Origin: Filomicrobium sp. | Lineage (GTDB): Bacteria > Pseudomonadota > Alphaproteobacteria > Rhizobiales > Hyphomicrobiaceae | Direction of reading: 5' to 3' | NCBI GenBank assembly: GCA_017792465.1 | Contig: CP051234.1 | Location: 2,358,606 to 2,422,605, forward strand | DNA length: 64,000 bases | Shown here: piece after piece, positions 34,135 to 42,534 of the stretch | Layout: every line of letters begins with the position of its first letter | Numbering within the stretch: position 1 is the first letter of the stretch | The notes under the pieces: generated by a model | What the model was told of the DNA's origin: nothing | What the model saw: the letters and a program-made list of their open reading frames with translations, nothing else | Databases searched by the model: none | Program-made: the position numbers and the translations under genes

Positions 34135-35523
34135 ATGGATCCGCTCGCCAGCGAGGTTGCTCAGGACGACGCCGAACGCCGCGAGGAAGATACCGCGGAA
34201 AAGCTCGTTCATGCCCTGAGGGAAGCGCTTGAGGCAGATGATCATGAAAGCGTCCGGGCGCTAACCAGCGATGTGCGTGCGCCGGATCTGGCCGAAGCCG
34301 TCGAACTCCTGCCGCAAGACGATCGCGTCAAACTCATCCAGGTGCTCGGCGAAGACTTCGACTATGAGGTTTTCTCCGAGCTCGATGAGACGGTTCGTGA
34401 CGATCTGTCCGAAGAGCTGCCAAACGACTTTCTGGCAAAGGCCGTTACCGAACTTGATTCAGACGACGCGGCGTATCTTCTCGAAAACCTGGAAGAAAGC
34501 GATCGTCAGGAGATCTTCGAACAGATCCCCTACGAAGAGCGCGCCGCGCTTGAGCGCAACTTCGAATACGAGGAAGAAACGGCCGGACGCATCATGCAGT
34601 CCGACTTCGTCGCCGTCGCGCCGTTCTGGAGCGTCGGGCGGGTCATCGACTACATGCGCGAAACCGAGGAACTGCCCGATACGTTTTCTGAAATCTTCGT
34701 CGTCGATCCAAGCTTCCGCGTGCTCGGCGCGGTTCAGCTTTCACGGCTGTTGCGGACCAAGCGCGACGTCTCGATGAGCGATATCATGAACCCGGATCGG
34801 CATCTGGTGCTGGCCACCGAGGACCAGGAAGAAGTCGCTCAGCAGTTCCGCAAATACGACTTGATGTCGGCGCCGGTCGTCGACGAGAACGAACGCCTCG
34901 TCGGTGTCGTCACGGTCGACGACGTGGTCGACGTTATCCAGGACGAGGCCGAAGAAGACATGCTGGCGCTCGCCGGTGTCGGCGATGAAACGCTGGCAGA
35001 CAGCATATATTGGACTGTACGTTCGCGGGCGCCGTGGCTTGTCGTCAACCTGGCGACGGCGGTGCTTGCCTCACTCGTCATCCAGATGTTCGACGCGACC
35101 ATCGCGCAGATGGTGGCGCTGGCGGTGCTGATGCCGATTGTTGCTTCGATGGGCGGCAATGCGGCGACCCAGACCATGACGGTGACGGTGCGCGCGCTGG
35201 CCATGCACAAGCTGTCGCGTCTCAACGCGCCAAAGATCATTACGCGCGAAACGATGGTCGGGCTGGCGAATGGGCTCATCCTGTCGGGGATTACCGCGGC
35301 GGTGGCCTATTTCTGGTTTGGCTCGGGGCCACTTGCCGGCGTGATCGCGGTGGCGATGATCGTCAACCTGCTGGTGGCGGCCGTTGCAGGCATTCTGATC
35401 CCAATTGCGATCGACTGGTTCGACCTCGATCCGGCGCCATCGTCAGGCGTTTTCGTGACGACCGTGACGGATGTCATCGGGTTCTTCGCGTTCCTCGGAC
35501 TGGCGTCGCTGTGGCTGTTGTGA
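34135..35523 (+). CDS. mgtE: Magnesium transporter MgtE
   Basis: A 462-residue inner-membrane Mg2+ channel. The N-terminal MgtE_N helical domain (about 20-130, with ELDSDDAAYLLENLEESDRQEIFEQ) is followed by two CBS domains (about 140-265; RIMQSDFVAVAPFWSVG, NPDRHLVLATEDQEEVAQQF) that sense Mg2+. The C-terminal domain has five membrane helices (WLVVNLATAVLASLVIQMF, ALAVLMPIVASMGGNAATQT, GVFVTTVTDVIGFFAFLGLASLWLL). The selectivity segment GGNAATQT is intact. GGGAG lies just upstream of the ATG. No operon partner. Confidence 0.97.
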   Translation: MDPLASEVAQDDAERREEDTAEKLVHALREALEADDHESVRALTSDVRAPDLAEAVELLPQDDRVKLIQVLGEDFDYEVFSELDETVRDDLSEELPNDFLAKAVTELDSDDAAYLLENLEESDRQEIFEQIPYEERAALERNFEYEEETAGRIMQSDFVAVAPFWSVGRVIDYMRETEELPDTFSEIFVVDPSFRVLGAVQLSRLLRTKRDVSMSDIMNPDRHLVLATEDQEEVAQQFRKYDLMSAPVVDENERLVGVVTVDDVVDVIQDEAEEDMLALAGVGDETLADSIYWTVRSRAPWLVVNLATAVLASLVIQMFDATIAQMVALAVLMPIVASMGGNAATQTMTVTVRALAMHKLSRLNAPKIITRETMVGLANGLILSGITAAVAYFWFGSGPLAGVIAVAMIVNLLVAAVAGILIPIAIDWFDLDPAPSSGVFVTTVTDVIGFFAFLGLASLWLL

Positions 35524-35596
35524 AGCCAATGTTTCGAGGTCGGCGTCTGCCGCGAGGGCATGACCTCGCAGGTCGCAATGAAACGCTAGAGGCTGG

Positions 35597-36208
35597 TTAT
35601 TGCTTGCGATCGTCGACCTGGTCGGCATCGATGGTGTAGCCGGTTTCAGCTAGCCCCGTTGGCGTGATCTTGGCGGCAAGCTTGCCTGTGACGTAGACGG
35701 GGTCGAAGTCGCCCTTCACCTCAAACGCATTCTTCGCCTTGACGTAGATGATCTGGTTGGCTGGCGGAGGCGGAACGTGAATACAGGCGCCGACAAACGG
35801 AACGAGCAAGAACTCCTTGATCTTCGTCGACTGGAAATCAAGCGGCACGACATAGCCGCCGATTTTGACCAACTTGCCGTCGAGTTCTTCCTTGATTGCC
35901 GGTGGCGATGAATCGGCGCGTTTGGTGGGGCGAGACATGAACTTGCCCTCGGTGCCGCGCACCGGTGGGGCGGTCGCAAGATCTTCTGGCCGTGAGCGAA
36001 TATCGTAATTGTCGAGATACGCGGATTTACCGCCGGCTGAGCCAGCAGCAGGACCGAAGAAGGTCTTGAGCTTGGGCTTTACGGGAGCAGTTGGTTTGGG
36101 CACGAGATCCGCCCATTGGAGTTCCTGGGGAACTTCGGCGACGGCGGGGTAGGCGCCGATGAGCACCAACAGAAGGCACGATAAGGATGCCGCGCGGAAA
36201 TTGTTCAT
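35597..36208 (-). CDS. DUF3299 family exported protein
   Basis: A 203-residue protein starting MNNFRAASLSCLLLVLIGAYPAVA, a signal peptide, with GAGGAG eight bases upstream. The mature C-terminal half contains LDGKLVKIGGYVVPLDF, IKEFLLVPFVGACIHVPPPPANQIIYVKA and KNAFEVKGDFDPVYVTGKL. This is the DUF3299 signature (the LVPYVGACIHVPPPPANQ-type block with a conserved Cys-x-His). Function unknown; related proteins sit beside ABC export systems in other bacteria, but here no such genes adjoin. The N-terminal 95 residues are Pro/Lys-rich and less conserved. It converges on mgtE. Confidence 0.88.
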   Translation of the reverse strand: MNNFRAASLSCLLLVLIGAYPAVAEVPQELQWADLVPKPTAPVKPKLKTFFGPAAGSAGGKSAYLDNYDIRSRPEDLATAPPVRGTEGKFMSRPTKRADSSPPAIKEELDGKLVKIGGYVVPLDFQSTKIKEFLLVPFVGACIHVPPPPANQIIYVKAKNAFEVKGDFDPVYVTGKLAAKITPTGLAETGYTIDADQVDDRKQ

Positions 36209-36434
36209 CCTCAACTCCTCAAATTTCGTCTGGCAGGCCGCAGCGTCCCAAGCCAGCGGCGCACGCGATGCATGCATCGAGCGTCAAGCTGATATCCGGG
36301 CCGGGCGGCCACAGTGTGTCCTAGACCAGCCAACTGACAGGGAACTGGGGCAGGGTCAAGTTAGCTTGCCTTCACAAACTTGGCACAACTAGAGCCGGCA
36401 AAAGCTGATGACTCTGCAAATTGATGTCGTCAGC

Positions 36435-38534
36435 TCAGAGACTTTTTGACTGTCGGATGTTGAAGAACACGATTGCAGCGAAGCCGATTGTGGCCAGGAT
36501 ATTCACGTACAGATGGCCAGGGAAAAGCAAGGCGACGCCGCATACGAGCAAGGCAATGCGCAACGGCCAGCTGAGCGGCGCTTCCAGATGCCCCTGCATG
36601 ACACCCGTCAGAGCGTAGAAGCCAATGAGTGCGAAGAAGAATAACGCCAGCACTTCGGGAATCGGACCGCCGATAAAGGGCGTATAGGCAAAGAGCAGCG
36701 GCACGACGTAAAGCGCCTTGGCGATCTTCCAGGAAGCGAAACCGGTGGCCATGGCCGGCGTCTTGGCGATGGCTGCGGCGGTGAAGGCGGTCAGGCAAAC
36801 CGGCGGGGTCACGTTGGAGTCCTGGCTCAGCCAGAAGATGATGAGATGTGCCGACAGCAGCGTGTAGAGCAAGGTCTCTTTGCTGATGACGCTTTCGCGG
36901 ATCGGCGTCATCAACTCGCCTGGGATGCTGTCGACCAGGGCTTTGGCAGCATCGACTGACATCGGCTGTCCGAGCTTGGCTGCGGCATCCGGCGAGACCA
37001 GCATCAGCATCGTCTTGGCTTGATCTCCGACATTGCCGGCGGAGATCATGGACACGAGTTCCTGATTGGCGATCAGATTGAAGAGCGCGGGGGCGGACAG
37101 AGTTCCAAGCACGATATAAGCGGCCGTCACCGGCAAGCCCATGCCGAGGATCAACGAGGCTAGCGCAATCAAGACGATCGCGATGAGCAGACTGTCGCCC
37201 GCCCATTGAGTTATCATCAAGGAGAACGTGTTGCCGATGCCCGACATGGCGATGACGTTGACGATCAAGCCGATCGAGCAGAGCAGGACGGCGGTCATCA
37301 CCATGTTGCGCGAACCCAGCGCCAAAGCTTCGGCGATGGCAACCGGACCCATCGGGTTGCGCGTCAGCCAGGAGGAGGCGATCACAGCGAGGATCGCAAT
37401 GCCTGCCGCGTAGGTCGGCGTGTAGCCGTAGATCAGCAGCCCGATCAGCACGGCAATCGGGATCAGAAACGGCAGCCCGCCGCCCAACATCAGCTCGGCA
37501 GCACTTGGGGCGTCTTCCTCGACGGCTTTGATGCCGTGGCGCTTGGCTTCGATGCGCACATAAAAGGCGATCGAAGCGAAATACAAAATGGCTGGCAACA
37601 CGGAAACGGCGACGATCGTCGTGTAGGGAATCTGCGTATAGCTTGCCATGACGAAAGCGCCCGCGCCCATGATCGGAGGCATCAGCTGGCCGCCTGTCGA
37701 GGCCGAGGCCTCGATGGCCGCAGCGAATGTTGGCGGGAAGCCTGCGCGCTTCATCAGCGGGATGGTGATGACGCCTGTCGAAGCGGTATTGGCAACGGCC
37801 GATCCTGAAATCGTGCCGGTGAGGCCTGAAGCGAAAACGGCAACAAGGCCCGGGCCTCCCGTCAGTCGGCCGGCGACCGCACGGGCCAGATCGATGACGA
37901 AATCTCCGCCGCCCGAGCGCAGCAGGAATGCGCCGAACAGGATAAACATGAAGACAAACGACGAGGAAATGCTGGCGATATTACCGAAGATGCCGTCGTC
38001 GCCGTAGATCGAACGGAAGAGGATGGTTTCGGGCTTGAGACCGGCAAAGCGGAAGACGCCAGAAATGTTGTCGCCCCACCAGCCGACGTATGTCAGCGCA
38101 AGAACGATCATGATGGGGATGATCCATCCTGTCGTCCGGCGCGTGTATTCGAGCGCGCCGAGGATCAGAATTCCGCCAGCGGCCCATTCCAGCGGCGATA
38201 GCCGGACGCCGCGGGCATAGACCGCGTCTTCGGCCGAGATGAGGTAAAGCGCGGAGGCCGCGACTAGCAACCCGAATGCGATGTCGAAAGTCTTGAAGAC
38301 GCGCGATTTGGCAAAGCTGCCCTGGAATGCCGGATAGATCAGCGCGCACATGAATGCGAAACCGGCGAAGTGAATGGCGTTGCGCCAAAGGCCGGACAGG
38401 ACGCCGAAAATGTTGAAGTAGACGTGGATGAGGGCGAGAACGACGCCGAATACGAGGATGGCCCGCTCGGTCATGATGCCGGTGTCGGCGTCAGAGGGCA
38501 GTGTCGATGCGGGTGTTTCGGGCTTCGTTGCCAT
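36435..38534 (-). CDS. TRAP transporter fused permease (TAXI type, DctQM)
   Basis: A 699-residue membrane protein with about 17 hydrophobic segments. The first four (about 28-160) correspond to the small DctQ part and the rest to the DctM part (SGLTGTISGSAVANTASTGVITIPLMKRAGFPPTFAAAIEASASTGGQLMPPIMGAGAFVMA is its recognisable core, seen here in pieces near residues 233-298). Such fused permeases pair with TAXI-type binding proteins and run on a cation gradient. The gene for the binding protein is 158 bases upstream on the same strand, so the two form one system. The ligand is unknown (C4-dicarboxylates or glutamate are known cases). Confidence 0.95.
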   Translation of the reverse strand: MATKPETPASTLPSDADTGIMTERAILVFGVVLALIHVYFNIFGVLSGLWRNAIHFAGFAFMCALIYPAFQGSFAKSRVFKTFDIAFGLLVAASALYLISAEDAVYARGVRLSPLEWAAGGILILGALEYTRRTTGWIIPIMIVLALTYVGWWGDNISGVFRFAGLKPETILFRSIYGDDGIFGNIASISSSFVFMFILFGAFLLRSGGGDFVIDLARAVAGRLTGGPGLVAVFASGLTGTISGSAVANTASTGVITIPLMKRAGFPPTFAAAIEASASTGGQLMPPIMGAGAFVMASYTQIPYTTIVAVSVLPAILYFASIAFYVRIEAKRHGIKAVEEDAPSAAELMLGGGLPFLIPIAVLIGLLIYGYTPTYAAGIAILAVIASSWLTRNPMGPVAIAEALALGSRNMVMTAVLLCSIGLIVNVIAMSGIGNTFSLMITQWAGDSLLIAIVLIALASLILGMGLPVTAAYIVLGTLSAPALFNLIANQELVSMISAGNVGDQAKTMLMLVSPDAAAKLGQPMSVDAAKALVDSIPGELMTPIRESVISKETLLYTLLSAHLIIFWLSQDSNVTPPVCLTAFTAAAIAKTPAMATGFASWKIAKALYVVPLLFAYTPFIGGPIPEVLALFFFALIGFYALTGVMQGHLEAPLSWPLRIALLVCGVALLFPGHLYVNILATIGFAAIVFFNIRQSKSL

Positions 38535-38692
38535 CGGTTCCCTTTCGGCGGTTATTGTTGGTTCACGCCGCGCAACCGAGGACTTGAGTTGCGAACGCTA
38601 CCTCGCGCCGCCTTGCGCATTTTTGAATGGGGGCAGCCGGACCATGTTGAACTGATCCGGCCGCCATCATTGTTCCTGCCAAGCAGCTTTGA

Positions 38693-39709
38693 TTATTCAG
38701 CAGCTACGAGCTTGTCGGGGATCTTCAAGCCAGCTTCCTTGAAGTAGCGGGCGGCACCTGGGTGCAGCGGAACCGGCAGGCCGGCGATCGCCTTTTCGAG
38801 CGCCATCGCTTTGGTCGCCGAGTGGATCGCATTGAGGAAGCCGAGGTTCTCATACATTGTCTTGGTGATGAGATAGACGTCCTCTTCGGGGGTATCCTTG
38901 CGCACTGCGAGGAAGTTCGGCTGGGCAATCGTCATGATGTCTTCGGACTGGCCGGGATAGGTGCCTGCTGCGATCTTGAACGGGGTCCACAGTTCAAGCC
39001 CGCCATCAGCCTTCTTGGCCTGCTCTTCGCTGAAGCTCAGGAGCTTGATCTTGGAACCCATGGCCGCGAAAGCCTTGGTGATAGCGCCCGTTGGAACGCC
39101 TGCGGGGATCGACATCCCGGCGACTTGGCCGTTTTGCAGGGCGTCGGCACTTGGGCCGTAGCCAACGTGGACGAGGCTGAAGTCCTTATCGATATCAAGT
39201 CCGAGGTTGGACAAAATAACCTTGTTGGAGCCGATGGTGCCGGAGTTCTTCTTACCGAAGGCGGCCGACTTGCCTTTCAGGTTGGCGATATCGTCGATGG
39301 AGCCGGTCTTGGCGAGATTGGACGTCACGACGAACTGTTCAACGTTCTGCCACAGCATCGAGACGGAGCGCAGATCCTTTTGCGGGCCATCCTTCTCAAC
39401 CGGGCCCTTGCCGCTCCAGGCGTAGTAGCCATAAAGGCCCTGCATGATCGCGAACTGGGCTTCGTTATCGCGCAGCAGCTTGACGTTTTCGCCAGAGCCA
39501 GCCGAGTTGATCGCCGACATGCCGATCTTCTGCTTGGGCTGCAATTTGACCTTGATGAGCGTGGCGATGGCGACGCCGACGGGATAGTAGGTGCCGCCGG
39601 TGCTGGCGGTCGCCATGATATAGTCACGTGGTTCCGCGTAAGCATTTGGTGCAAAGGCAGCAATGGCCAGTACTCCGGCTGTGGCCGAAGCGAGCAGATT
39701 TTTGAGCAT
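38693..39709 (-). CDS. TAXI family TRAP transporter solute-binding protein
   Basis: A 338-residue periplasmic protein starting MLKNLLASATAGVLAIAAFAPNAYA, a signal peptide, with GGAG upstream. The mature part opens EPRDYIMATASTGGTYYPVGVAIATLIK, the hallmark of TAXI binding proteins, then SAGSGENVKLLRDNEAQFAIMQG and IDDIANLKGKSAAFGKKNSGT. It ends LHPGAARYFKEAGLKIPDKL, also typical. It delivers its substrate to the fused permease encoded just downstream. Confidence 0.96.
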   Translation of the reverse strand: MLKNLLASATAGVLAIAAFAPNAYAEPRDYIMATASTGGTYYPVGVAIATLIKVKLQPKQKIGMSAINSAGSGENVKLLRDNEAQFAIMQGLYGYYAWSGKGPVEKDGPQKDLRSVSMLWQNVEQFVVTSNLAKTGSIDDIANLKGKSAAFGKKNSGTIGSNKVILSNLGLDIDKDFSLVHVGYGPSADALQNGQVAGMSIPAGVPTGAITKAFAAMGSKIKLLSFSEEQAKKADGGLELWTPFKIAAGTYPGQSEDIMTIAQPNFLAVRKDTPEEDVYLITKTMYENLGFLNAIHSATKAMALEKAIAGLPVPLHPGAARYFKEAGLKIPDKLVAAE

Positions 39710-39967
39710 GTCTCCATCCCTGTCGAGTTGGTTGGTTGAAACGGCTCTCGGACGCCGCAAGTTGTGGATTTACGTATACTTGCGATCCTCGATGACGTCC
39801 AGCAAACTGACCTTGTTCAGTTTTTGTCGCGCATGCGTAATAACTCAGGAATTGAGCTCGACCTTGCGTTAACTAAAACCGGGTCAACGGCTTCGAAAGC
39901 GTCAGGCAGTCTGAAGCTGTCGACGAGGAAGTCCATTGCCAAATTGATCGAAAGCGAGCTTTGCCAC

Positions 39968-40801
39968 ATGGCACTCTCAGCTGAAGAAATCCAACGCTAC
40001 AAACGCCATCTGGTGCTTCACGAGGTCGGCGGGCCGGGGCAGCAAAAGCTCAAAGCGGCGCGGGTGCTGCTGGTTGGGGCAGGTGGGCTTGGATCACCGC
40101 TGGCCGTCTATCTGGCTGCCGCCGGTGTCGGCACGATCGGTCTCGTCGACGACGACGTCGTGTCTTTGTCCAATCTTCAGCGGCAGATTTTGCACGACAC
40201 CCCGCATGTCGGCGTGCCCAAGGTCGAAAGCGGCAAGGAAGCGATCGGCCGCCTCAACCCGCATGTCGAAGTCGAAACCCACCCGTTACGTCTTGATGCC
40301 GAAAACGCTCTTGAGATCATCTCGGGCTATGACATCATTTGCGACGGGTCGGATAATTTTGCGACGCGGTATCTGGTGTCGGATGCCTGCTATCTGGCGA
40401 AGAAGACGCTGGTGTTCGGAGCGGTCGGACCCTTCGATGGCTACGTCACGACGTTCAAGCCGCATGAGCGCGGTCCTGGCGGCAAGCCTTACCCCACGTA
40501 TCGATGCCTGTTTCCCGAAGCGCCCCCGCCGGGGACGGTTGCCAATTGCTCGGAGGTTGGTGTGCTGGGGGCGATCGTAGGCGTGATCGGAACGTTGCAG
40601 GCTGTCGAAGTTCTCAAAGAGATCACCGGTGCAGGCGAAAGCCTTGCCGGCCGCCTCCTCATCTACGACGCGCTCGGCACCCGCTTTGAGAACGTCAAAA
40701 TCGCCTGGGACCCAGAAAATCCATTGTCGGGCGAGGCCCCAACGATCAAGGATCTCTCCATCCACGCGGGAGCCGGCGACGCTGAGGCGTGCGCCGGCTA
40801 A
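39968..40801 (+). CDS. moeB: Molybdopterin-synthase adenylyltransferase MoeB (ThiF/HesA family)
   Basis: A 277-residue E1-like enzyme that adenylates the C-terminus of a sulfur-carrier protein (MoaD or ThiS type). It begins MALSAEEIQRYKRHLVLHEVGGPGQQKLKAARVLLVGAGGLGSPLAVYLAAAGVG (ATP-binding GAGGLG), then DDDVVSLSNLQRQILH, CDGSDNFATRYLVSDAC and the catalytic-cysteine region VANCSEVGVLGAIVGVIGTLQA. The frame is open from 39764, but the family start is at 39968. The zinc-binding CxxC pairs of many homologues are not evident. It converges with the small cysteine-rich gene. Confidence 0.9.
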   Translation: MALSAEEIQRYKRHLVLHEVGGPGQQKLKAARVLLVGAGGLGSPLAVYLAAAGVGTIGLVDDDVVSLSNLQRQILHDTPHVGVPKVESGKEAIGRLNPHVEVETHPLRLDAENALEIISGYDIICDGSDNFATRYLVSDACYLAKKTLVFGAVGPFDGYVTTFKPHERGPGGKPYPTYRCLFPEAPPPGTVANCSEVGVLGAIVGVIGTLQAVEVLKEITGAGESLAGRLLIYDALGTRFENVKIAWDPENPLSGEAPTIKDLSIHAGAGDAEACAG

Positions 40802-40834
40802 AGCAAACACTCTTGATTTGCAGAAAAGAGAAAG

Positions 40835-40856
40835 AGGCGGCCGAAACCGGCCGCCT
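40835..40856. terminator. Bidirectional terminator between moeB and the cysteine-rich protein gene
   Basis: AGGCGGCCG and CGGCCGCCT pair around AAAC. On the minus strand it is followed by CTTTCTCTTTTC, so it mainly ends the small cysteine-rich gene; the plus side (TTGGGTT) is weaker. Confidence 0.7.
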
Positions 40857-40889
40857 TGGGTTGGAACTTGGGCTATGCGGGGGATCACA

Positions 40890-41237
40890 TCAGCCGCGGT
40901 CGCTGCTCGACGACTTCTTCTTTGTCGCGAAGCAGGCGGTCGGATGGTTGTCGCTCGATGAGCCGGGCATATAGAGGCAGCTGCACTTCGACAGGCCTTT
41001 GCAGCATTCGCTCGTTGTCGACCCGTTACATTTCTTGCGGGACTCGCGACCTGGCGCCTTGAGGCGGTAGGCGAGCTGCATCGGGGCGGGTGCAATTTGC
41101 GATTGCGAGATTTGAGGGTTCTGGTTGATGTTGCCGAGTTCGCCTGCGTACGAGGGCGGAGCAAGCATCACGGCAATCGCAACAATCGAGGTGATGAGTA
41201 GGGCGATCAGCCCGGTCGTCTTCAACGTTTCAATCAT
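40890..41237 (-). CDS. Small exported cysteine-rich protein, unknown
   Basis: A 115-residue protein with an excellent AAGGAG site eight bases before its ATG. A signal peptide (LIALLITSIVAIAVMLAPPSYA) is followed by a 35-residue polar stretch rich in Asn/Gln/Pro and a cysteine-rich core: RKKCNGSTTSECCKGLSKCSC, then a last cysteine in TACFATKKK. The spacing C-x7-CC-x4-C-x-C with a further cysteine 16 residues on gives six cysteines, compatible with disulfides or a metal site in the periplasm. The tail is Lys/Ser-rich. No family recognised. It is divergent from pqqC, with 475 bases between them. Confidence 0.75.
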   Translation of the reverse strand: MIETLKTTGLIALLITSIVAIAVMLAPPSYAGELGNINQNPQISQSQIAPAPMQLAYRLKAPGRESRKKCNGSTTSECCKGLSKCSCLYMPGSSSDNHPTACFATKKKSSSSDRG

Positions 41238-41712
41238 GGTCGGTCTCCTTGTCGTTTTTGACATCAGATTTGGCGTGACCTGACGGCGACAATAGCGACT
41301 TGGTGACCGGCGGCTGTTCCCAAGGAGATTGCCGAAATTTTTCGGATTGGGGTTGGCGGAGACGTCTGCGGGCTGAAGTCTTGCGCGTTGTCTGGCCGGG
41401 CTAGCGGGCTTTGAAAATAGCCGTCTTTTTCCCATTTTTCCCGACGATTTGACCGTCATCGGCTCCTGGACTGACCCTCGTCACGCTGCGACAGGCTGAC
41501 GCAGCCTCAAGTTGATTTGGCTCAAACCTTCTCTGGGTCAAACGCCAATTCTGGCTGCCGGTTCGACCTTTTGCGCCCGCGTCCCAATCAATTCGTTGGC
41601 ACCTCCCTCGCGCGAAGTCGTGCCGATTGCCGGGACCAGGACTTCGGCCTGCTCCTCGAAATCAATAATTGCTGCCGAACTCCGCGGGGTCGGCACAACG
41701 GAGAAAACGTCC
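41238..41712. other. Intergenic region between the cysteine-rich protein and pqqC; no pqqA seen
   Basis: I searched for a pqqA-like peptide (about 22-30 codons with Glu-x3-Tyr) and did not find one on either strand. The frame of pqqC is open from 41512, but that part has no conserved residues. No hairpin terminators or repeats are obvious. Both divergent promoters should lie here. Confidence 0.5.
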
Positions 41713-42477
41713 ATGAACGAACATGTTCGAGTGTTTCAGCCCGATGGCCCTGCCATGAGCCCCGATGAGCTGGAGGCGGCCATTCGCGCCGTTGGAGCGG
41801 AGCGCTATCACGACAAGCACGAGTTCCATAAACTCATGCACGGCGGCAAGCTGAACAAGGGTCAGGTCGCGGCATGGGCGCTCAATCGCTACGTCTATCA
41901 GGAAGCCATTCCCAGGAAGGACGCCGCCTTCATGAGCCGGGTGCATGATCGCGCGCTACGGCGGGAATGGATCCACCGCATTCACGATCACGACGGCATG
42001 GTTCCGGCCGAAGAAGAAGGCGGACTGGAGCGGTGGTTGCGGCTCACCGACGGCCTGGGACTCGACCGCGATTACGTCACCAGCATGGAAGGCGCGCTGC
42101 CGGCGACCCGGTTTGCGTGCGAAGCTTATGTTCGCTTTGTTGTCGAACAGCCGCTCGTCGTTGCCGTTGCATCGTCTTTGACCGAGCTCTTCGCGCCCAG
42201 CATTCACCGCGAGAGAATTTCGGGCATGTTGGAGCGCTACGACTTCATCAACGATCCGGAAATGGAGTATGGCCGACGCCGCCTCAATCAGGCGCCGCGG
42301 GATGCCAACTTCGCTCTGCAGTTTGTGAGGGATCACGCGAAAACGCGCGACTTGCAGGAAGGCTGCATCAACGCCGTCCGGTTCAAGTGCAATGTCCTGT
42401 GGGCCATGCTCGACGCGCTCCATCTGGCTTACGTCCAGGGCATGATTCCGCCTGGCGCTTACCAGCCTGAAGCCTAA
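41713..42477 (+). CDS. pqqC: Pyrroloquinoline-quinone synthase PqqC
   Basis: A 254-residue cofactor-less oxidase catalysing the last step of PQQ formation, an eight-electron oxidation and ring closure of AHQQ. Conserved parts are RYHDKHEFHKLMHGGKLNKGQVAAWALNRYVYQEAIPRKDAAFMSR, RIHDHDGM, TRFACEAYVRFV, SLTELFAPSIH and RFKCNVLWAMLDAL. These include the His and Tyr/Arg residues of the active-site helices. It is a stand-alone PqqC, not the PqqC/D fusion found in Methylobacterium. pqqE follows 57 bases later, so they form an operon. PQQ serves methanol dehydrogenases in this group of bacteria. Confidence 0.96.
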   Translation: MNEHVRVFQPDGPAMSPDELEAAIRAVGAERYHDKHEFHKLMHGGKLNKGQVAAWALNRYVYQEAIPRKDAAFMSRVHDRALRREWIHRIHDHDGMVPAEEEGGLERWLRLTDGLGLDRDYVTSMEGALPATRFACEAYVRFVVEQPLVVAVASSLTELFAPSIHRERISGMLERYDFINDPEMEYGRRRLNQAPRDANFALQFVRDHAKTRDLQEGCINAVRFKCNVLWAMLDALHLAYVQGMIPPGAYQPEA

Positions 42478-42534
42478 GCCGCTTCCGCGGCGCATTGGGT
42501 TCGGGAGCGAGCGAATACCATCAAGGGACATGGC

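Noticed and set aside
41512-41712. 67-codon N-terminal extension of PqqC
   Set aside because: The extra residues have no similarity to PqqC, and the family start MNEHVRVFQP at 41713 is complete.
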